This document shows positions 5,769-9,874 of a stretch of DNA of 9,874 bases, in pieces; positions within the stretch are counted from its first letter, which is position 1, and each line of letters begins with the position of its first letter. The translations under genes and the position numbers were made by a program. The stretch is from Parvibaculum sp964560165. GTDB lineage: Bacteria > Pseudomonadota > Alphaproteobacteria > Parvibaculales > Parvibaculaceae. The notes beneath the pieces are model-generated. The model did not search any database. It was not told the DNA's origin and was given only the letters and a program-made list of their open reading frames with translations. Where the stretch lies: contig CAZLLB010000115.1 in the NCBI GenBank assembly GCA_964560165.1, positions 1-9,874 of the forward strand. The letters run 5' to 3'.

Positions 5769-7151
5769 TTGAGCAATGAAAACCTGACCGGACCGATGCG
5801 GGGCGCCACCCGCGCGTTTGTGCTCGTCCCCTGGCTAAAGCAGGCCGAGCATGACGCAAAGCGTGGCGGCAAGCCCTTCCGTTCGCAGGAAGCGCGGCTG
5901 GAGGAGGCCGTCGGCCTCGCCGCCGCCATTCATCTGTTCATTACCGGAACGGCGATTGCGCCTATCACAACCGCACGTCCGGCAACGCTGATAGGCGAGG
6001 GCAAGGTCGAGGAACTGAAGGGTCTCTTCGCGGAGCTGGAAGTTGAGCTTGTGATTGTCGATGGGCATCTCTCGCCCGTTCAGGAGCGCAATCTTGAAAA
6101 GGCCTGGAATCTCAAGATACTCGACCGCACCGGCCTCATCCTTGAGATTTTCGGCGAGCGCGCCAATACCAAGGAAGGTTCGCTTCAGGTCGAACTGGCG
6201 CATCTCAACTATCAAAAAAGCCGCCTCGTCCGCAGTTGGACCCATCTTGAGCGCCAGCGCGGCGGCTTCGGCTTTCTCGGCGGCCCCGGCGAAACGCAGA
6301 TCGAAGCGGATCGGCGCGTCATTCAGGAGCGCATCGCCCGCATCGAAACTCAGCTCGATACGGTCAAACGCACCCGCGAATTGCATCGCAAGACGCGGCG
6401 CGAAGTGCCTTATCCCATCGTCGCGCTGGTCGGCTATACCAACGCTGGCAAATCAACCCTGTTCAATCGGCTGACCGAAGCGGGCGTCTTTGCTGAAAAC
6501 CTTCTCTTCGCCACGCTCGACCCGACGATGCGCGCAGTCTCGCTGCCAAGCGGACGCAAGATCATCTTATCGGACACGGTAGGTTTCATCTCCGATCTGC
6601 CGACGCATCTCGTCGCCGCCTTCCGCGCCACGCTGGAAGAAGTACTGGAGGCCGAAGTCGTGCTGCATGTGCGCGACGCAGCGCATGAAGAAAGCGAAAT
6701 CCAGAAAGCCGATGTCGAGGCGGTGCTCGCATCTCTCGGCCTGATCGGCGAAAAAGTCGAAGGTTCACCGCGCCCGCTGGTCGAGGTGCTGAACAAGATC
6801 GACAGCCTCGATGAAGCGCGCCACGACGGCGTCGTCAACGCCGCCGCCCGCGATGCTATGACGGTTGCCACATCCGCGCTGACGGGCGAGGGCATAGAGG
6901 CGTTGCTCGCGCTCATTGATGGCCTCGTCGTCGATAAGGGCGTGCCGGTACAGGTCACACTGCAAGCCGATGAAGGCGAGGCTCTGGCCTGGTTGCATCA
7001 GCATGGGCAGGTGCGCAAGCGCGATGTCAAGGAAGACGGCTCGACTGCGCTTGAGGTCAGCCTACCGGAAGCGGAATTGGGGCGTCTCGAAAAACGCTTC
7101 CCGGCGCTTCACGCGCGCGTTGCCGCCTTTGCGCCAAGGGCTGCGGAATAA
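5769..7151 (+). CDS. hflX: Ribosome-associated GTPase HflX
   Basis: HflX binds the 50S subunit and splits stalled or hibernating 70S ribosomes, mainly under stress. This 460-residue protein has the usual N-terminal HflX domain with the signature GGPGETQIEADRR (from residue 171), preceded by helical NYQKSRLVRSW. The GTPase domain follows: G1 GYTNAGKS (222-229), FATLDPTMR in the switch I region, G3 DTVGF (269-273) and G4 NKID (342-345). A C-terminal domain of about 90 residues ends the protein. In-frame stops at 5748 and 5757 limit the start to UUG 5769 or ATG 5796. I list UUG, with GGAG (5752-5755) 13 bases upstream, but ATG 5796 (451 residues, giving MRGATRAFVLVPWLK) is nearly as likely because neither has a good ribosome-binding site. 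The stop overlaps the next gene by one base. Confidence 0.95.
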   Translation: MSNENLTGPMRGATRAFVLVPWLKQAEHDAKRGGKPFRSQEARLEEAVGLAAAIHLFITGTAIAPITTARPATLIGEGKVEELKGLFAELEVELVIVDGHLSPVQERNLEKAWNLKILDRTGLILEIFGERANTKEGSLQVELAHLNYQKSRLVRSWTHLERQRGGFGFLGGPGETQIEADRRVIQERIARIETQLDTVKRTRELHRKTRREVPYPIVALVGYTNAGKSTLFNRLTEAGVFAENLLFATLDPTMRAVSLPSGRKIILSDTVGFISDLPTHLVAAFRATLEEVLEAEVVLHVRDAAHEESEIQKADVEAVLASLGLIGEKVEGSPRPLVEVLNKIDSLDEARHDGVVNAAARDAMTVATSALTGEGIEALLALIDGLVVDKGVPVQVTLQADEGEALAWLHQHGQVRKRDVKEDGSTALEVSLPEAELGRLEKRFPALHARVAAFAPRAAE

Positions 7152-7972
7152 TGCCGGATAATATGGAATCTGTTGCCGCGCTGATGCGCGAAGTCGCCGC
7201 GCGCGAAATCCTGCCGCGTTTCCGTATGCTGAAGGAAGGCGACATCGAGGAAAAATCCAAGGGCGATTACGTCACCGTCGCGGATCGCGAAGCCGAGCTG
7301 TGGTTGACGCCACGCCTTCGCGATCTGGTGCCCGGCTCCATGGTGCTGGGCGAGGAAGCTGCCGCCGCCGAGCCGCAAAATCTGGCGCTGGCGCAAAGCG
7401 ACACGACGTTCTGGACCGTCGATCCGGTTGACGGAACGGGCAATTTCGTCGCGGGCCGTGAGACGTTCGGCGTCATGGTCGCCTTCGTCGAAAAGGGCAA
7501 AGTGCGCCGCGCCTGGATCTGTCTGCCTGTCTCCGGCGATCTGGTGCAGGCCGAGGAGGGTGCTGGCGCTTATCTGTTGTCGGACGGAAAGAGCGAGCGC
7601 CTTCACGCCGGGCGCTCATCTTCCGATGTCGAAAAAATTATCGGTGCCTTCAACGTCCGTTTCATGGCCGAGGAATGGCGCGACCGCATCGAGCTTTTCG
7701 CCGACACCGTGCCGCGTAAATCATCCTATCTCTGCTCCGCATGGGACTATACAAACCTCGCGCGCGGCCTCCACGATCTCGTCACCTATAACCGCATGAT
7801 GCCTTGGGATCACGCGCCGGGTGCGCTGATCCTGCGCGAGGCGGGTGGCGTGTTACGCAGCCTCGACAAAGGCATCGACTACCAGCCTGCAACGCTTGCC
7901 GCGCCGCATCTCGCGGCCCGCGACGAAGAGAGCTGGCGGCATTTTGCAGCGGCTATTCGCAAGGCTGGCTGA
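7151..7972 (+). CDS. Inositol monophosphatase family phosphatase (substrate not assigned)
   Basis: This 273-residue member of the Mg-dependent, Li-sensitive phosphatase fold could act on inositol phosphate, histidinol phosphate or 3'-phosphoadenosine 5'-phosphate. Metal-site motifs are all present: GEE (67-69), DPVDGTGNFV (D91, D94, G95, T96) and WDHAPGALILREAGG (D220). The extra WDYTNLARG at 198-206 resembles the last motif, but D220 is in the correct place for the third ligand. Length is normal for the family. The ATG is in TAATG, overlapping the hflX stop by one base, so translation is probably coupled; a second ATG at 7163 (M5) is possible. The gene is the last of the hfq-hflX unit. In Hyphomicrobiales such proteins are variously annotated as histidinol phosphatase or bisphosphate nucleotidase, and the motifs alone do not separate these. 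Confidence 0.88.
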   Translation: MPDNMESVAALMREVAAREILPRFRMLKEGDIEEKSKGDYVTVADREAELWLTPRLRDLVPGSMVLGEEAAAAEPQNLALAQSDTTFWTVDPVDGTGNFVAGRETFGVMVAFVEKGKVRRAWICLPVSGDLVQAEEGAGAYLLSDGKSERLHAGRSSSDVEKIIGAFNVRFMAEEWRDRIELFADTVPRKSSYLCSAWDYTNLARGLHDLVTYNRMMPWDHAPGALILREAGGVLRSLDKGIDYQPATLAAPHLAARDEESWRHFAAAIRKAG

Positions 7973-8010
7973 GAGGCGAGGCTTTGCTTTAGCTTAGGTG
8001 GAGAGAAGGG

Positions 8011-8039
8011 CTGACACGGCCATCCGGGCAGTCTATACC
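8011..8039 (+). promoter_or_regulatory. Sigma70-type promoter for sdhE-mfd
   Basis: CTGACA (8011-8016) matches the -35 consensus at 5 of 6 bases, and TATACC (8034-8039) matches the -10 at 4 of 6, with an ideal 17-base spacer. Transcription would begin near 8046, only about 16 bases before the sdhE ATG, with GGGA (8050-8053) as ribosome-binding site. It is the best promoter match I see in the window and sits in the 89-base gap after the phosphatase gene. Confidence 0.5.
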
Positions 8040-8061
8040 GCTAACAAACGGGACCGCGCAT

Positions 8062-8361
8062 ATGGCCGATATTTCTCCATCAGATCACGACATACGTATC
8101 AGGCGGCTCAAATTCCGCTCGTGGCATCGCGGCATCAAGGAAATGGACCTGATTCTCGGCCATTTCGCCGACGAGATTCTGGCGACTTTGACCCTGGCTG
8201 AAATCGACCAATACGAAGCCCTGATCGAGACCGAGGATACGAGCCTTTACAACTGGGTCACGGGGCGCGAAAAAACGCCTGACGAATACAACACGCCTTT
8301 GCTCGCCCGTATCCGGACTTTCAACCATCTGGAAGGGACGCTTTGGCAGCGCAAAAGCTGA
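8062..8361 (+). CDS. sdhE: Succinate dehydrogenase flavinylation factor SdhE
   Basis: This 99-residue soluble protein of the SdhE/Sdh5 (formerly DUF339) family promotes covalent attachment of FAD to the SdhA subunit of succinate dehydrogenase. The family's RGxxExD motif is visible as RGIKEMD (R23, G24, E27, D29). The rest fits the small five-helix bundle: LILGHFADEI, LAEIDQYEALIETEDTSLYNWVTGRE, and a C-terminal segment ending near PLLARIRTFN. Length is normal for alphaproteobacterial members. ATG 8062 has GGGA 8 bases upstream. The sdh genes are not here, so it acts in trans. The start of mfd lies within its last 19 bases, a pairing I recall as common in alphaproteobacteria. Confidence 0.93.
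   Translation: MADISPSDHDIRIRRLKFRSWHRGIKEMDLILGHFADEILATLTLAEIDQYEALIETEDTSLYNWVTGREKTPDEYNTPLLARIRTFNHLEGTLWQRKS
8331..8338 (+). promoter_or_regulatory. Ribosome-binding site of mfd inside sdhE
   Basis: GGAAGGGA lies 4 bases before TTG 8343. It is the strongest ribosome-binding match in this part of the window and fixes the UUG start of mfd within the sdhE coding sequence. Confidence 0.7.
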
Positions 8362-9874
8362 GCGGCACCCATTTGCGAGACATAGACACAATCACCTCCA
8401 AGCCCGCTCGTCTGACGCTGGGCGAGACGCCTGAAGGCTTCGACGCGCTGGTGCTCGCCGACATCGCGCGCGCTTGTGCCGATAAGGGCGAGGGGGCCGT
8501 CCTCCATATCGCGCGCGACGATACGCGCCTCGCCGCCATGGAAGAGGCGCTGGCCTTCTTCGCGCCCGATATCGAGATCGCGAGCTTCCCTGCCTGGGAT
8601 TGCCTGCCCTATGACCGTGTTTCCCCCAACCCCACTATCGTCAGCCGCCGCATGGCCACGCTCTCGCACCTCGCCGGGCGCAAGCCGGGCGGTGCGAAGC
8701 CTTTTGTGTTGCTGGCGACCGTCAATGCCGCGCTTCAGCGCGTCCCCGCCCGCGAGGACGTGGCGACCTCGGCATGGTCGGCCCGTGTTGGCAATGTCAT
8801 AGACCTCGATCAACTTACGACCTATCTCATCGCCAATGGCTATGCGCGCACCGGCACAGTGCGCGAGCGTGGCGAGTTCGCGGTGCGCGGCGGCATTGTC
8901 GATATTTTTCCATCGGGCTTTGACGCGCCGATCCGTCTCGACATGTTCGGTGATACGCTTGACGCGATACGCAGCTTCGACCCCGAAAGCCAGCGCACCA
9001 CCGGAACGCTCACCGAAATTGCGCTCGTGCCCGCCAGCGAAATTCATCTCGATGCGGAGGTCATCCGTCGTTTCCGCGCCGCCTATATTGCGAACTTCGG
9101 CGCTGCCACTGACAATGATCCGCTTTACGAAGCCGTTAGCGAAGGCCGCAAGCATCAGGGCATGGAGCACTGGCTGCCGCTCTTCCACGAAAAGCTTGAA
9201 ACGATTTTCGACTATGTGCCGGGCGCTTTCGTTTCGTTGGACAGCCAGGTCGAAGAGGCCAAGGCCTCGCGCCTCGAACTGATCCGCGACTATTATGAGG
9301 CCCGTGCCGAAGCCCGCCGCATGAAGACTGTCGATGCGAGCCCCTATAAGCCGCTAAAGCCCGAGGCGCTCTATGTCGTCGAAGAGGATTGGACCGCCGC
9401 GCTGCATAGCCGTGTCGTCCGCGCCTTCACCAGCTTCAGTGTGCCGGATGGATTGAACCTCGGCGCAAAGCAGGGCCGCAACTTCGCGCCGGAACGTGCG
9501 CAGGAAGGCGTCAACATTTTCGAGGCGCTGGGCGGGCACATAGCCGGCCTTCGCCGCGCCAACAAGCGCATCGCCATTGCAAGCTGGAGCGAGGGCGCGC
9601 GCGACCGCTTGTCCAATGTGTTGGGCGATCACGGCATCAAGAATATCGCGTTGGCTGAAAGCTGGGCGCAAGTTAACAGCGTTAACCGCGCTGTGGTTTC
9701 TTTGATTGTTCTCGGGCTCGAATCCGGCTTCGAAACGGACGACCTCGCGGTCATCGGCGAGCAGGACGTGCTTGGCGACCGGCTGGTCCGCCAGCGCCGC
9801 CACAAGCGCGCGGCAAACTTCCTCACCGAAGCGTCGAGCCTTTCGCCCGGCGATCTCGTCGTCCATGTCGATCA
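8343..9874 (+). CDS. mfd: Transcription-repair coupling factor Mfd, N-terminal 510 residues (truncated by window end)
   Basis: Mfd removes RNA polymerase stalled at DNA damage and recruits UvrA for excision repair. Only the first 510 of an expected 1,150 or so residues are visible, because the frame runs off the end without a stop. The UvrB-like N-terminal module shows FPAWDCLPYDRVSPN (W85) and ERGEFAVRGGIVDIFP (from residue 175), both hallmark segments. It would include the UvrA-contacting domain. VIGEQDVLG near residue 465 belongs to the later part of this half, and the last ten residues (SPGDLVVHVD) are the start of the CarD-like RNA-polymerase interaction domain. The SF2 translocase motor lies beyond the window. 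The start is UUG 8343 (MAAQKLSGTHLRD), overlapping sdhE by 19 bases and backed by GGAAGGGA. TTG 8373 is an alternative without a good site. I see no frameshift in the visible part. Confidence 0.95.
   Translation, partial: MAAQKLSGTHLRDIDTITSKPARLTLGETPEGFDALVLADIARACADKGEGAVLHIARDDTRLAAMEEALAFFAPDIEIASFPAWDCLPYDRVSPNPTIVSRRMATLSHLAGRKPGGAKPFVLLATVNAALQRVPAREDVATSAWSARVGNVIDLDQLTTYLIANGYARTGTVRERGEFAVRGGIVDIFPSGFDAPIRLDMFGDTLDAIRSFDPESQRTTGTLTEIALVPASEIHLDAEVIRRFRAAYIANFGAATDNDPLYEAVSEGRKHQGMEHWLPLFHEKLETIFDYVPGAFVSLDSQVEEAKASRLELIRDYYEARAEARRMKTVDASPYKPLKPEALYVVEEDWTAALHSRVVRAFTSFSVPDGLNLGAKQGRNFAPERAQEGVNIFEALGGHIAGLRRANKRIAIASWSEGARDRLSNVLGDHGIKNIALAESWAQVNSVNRAVVSLIVLGLESGFETDDLAVIGEQDVLGDRLVRQRRHKRAANFLTEASSLSPGDLVVHVD

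Noticed and set aside
198..7744. A second WD motif (198-199) in the phosphatase as the third metal ligand
   Set aside because: The positions given start with a residue number; the codons are at 7742-7747. The later WDHAPGALILREAGG with D220 fits the family motif better.
8247..9188. 313-codon minus-strand frame antisense to the sdhE end and mfd
   Set aside because: It covers the well-supported mfd coding frame and has no domain signature.
9672..9686. GTTAAC repeated with 3 bases between, resembling a CtrA or palindromic site
   Set aside because: It is inside mfd and encodes VNSVN. The spacing between the TTAA parts is 5, not the 7 expected for CtrA.

Overview
This window is a high-GC chromosomal segment, and every complete gene lies on the + strand. 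The gene content and order (ntrY, ntrX, a D-amino-acid transaminase gene, hfq, hflX, an inositol-monophosphatase-family gene, sdhE, mfd) and the protein features (NtrX without a GAFTGA loop, a short 82-residue Hfq) point to an alphaproteobacterium, most likely of the Hyphomicrobiales or Parvibaculales type. This assignment rests on remembered synteny and family features, not on a search.

Layout. (1) Positions 1-456 hold the 3' end of a gene that is not securely identified; its architecture resembles the C-terminal part of linalool dehydratase/isomerase-like (Ldi-type) proteins. It is followed at once by two hairpins that look like a tandem terminator. (2) Positions 457-736 are a 280-base leader or promoter region with a weak sigma70-like promoter, a partial sigma54-like -24 element and three copies of GGCACGG/CCGTGCC. 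(3) ntrY-ntrX-dat (737-5289) is a tight unit: ntrY and ntrX overlap by 11 bases, and the ribosome-binding site of dat overlaps the ntrX stop codon. (4) Positions 5290-5492 are the hfq leader, with an inverted repeat, a G7 run, an A-rich ARN-type stretch and a possibly masked ribosome-binding site. (5) hfq-hflX-IMPase (5493-7972) is a compact unit, with a 27-base gap and then a 1-base overlap. (6) A short gap carries a good sigma70-like promoter. It leads into sdhE (8062-8361), and the truncated mfd gene (from 8343) starts inside sdhE and runs off the window end.

How they work together. NtrY (membrane kinase) and NtrX (response regulator) form a two-component pair sensing nitrogen or redox state. 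The co-transcribed transaminase would interconvert D-amino acids and 2-oxoacids. Hfq (sRNA chaperone) and HflX (ribosome-splitting GTPase) are post-transcriptional and translational stress factors. SdhE flavinylates succinate dehydrogenase, and Mfd couples transcription to nucleotide excision repair. This is core-genome housekeeping and regulation. I see no mobile element, CRISPR array, phage gene, tRNA or rRNA, and no convincing new system. The points worth a second look are regulatory: ntrYX apparently uncoupled from ntrBC, an AAA+ regulator lacking the sigma54-contact loop, an hfq leader with plausible autoregulatory structure, and three UUG starts in eight genes.
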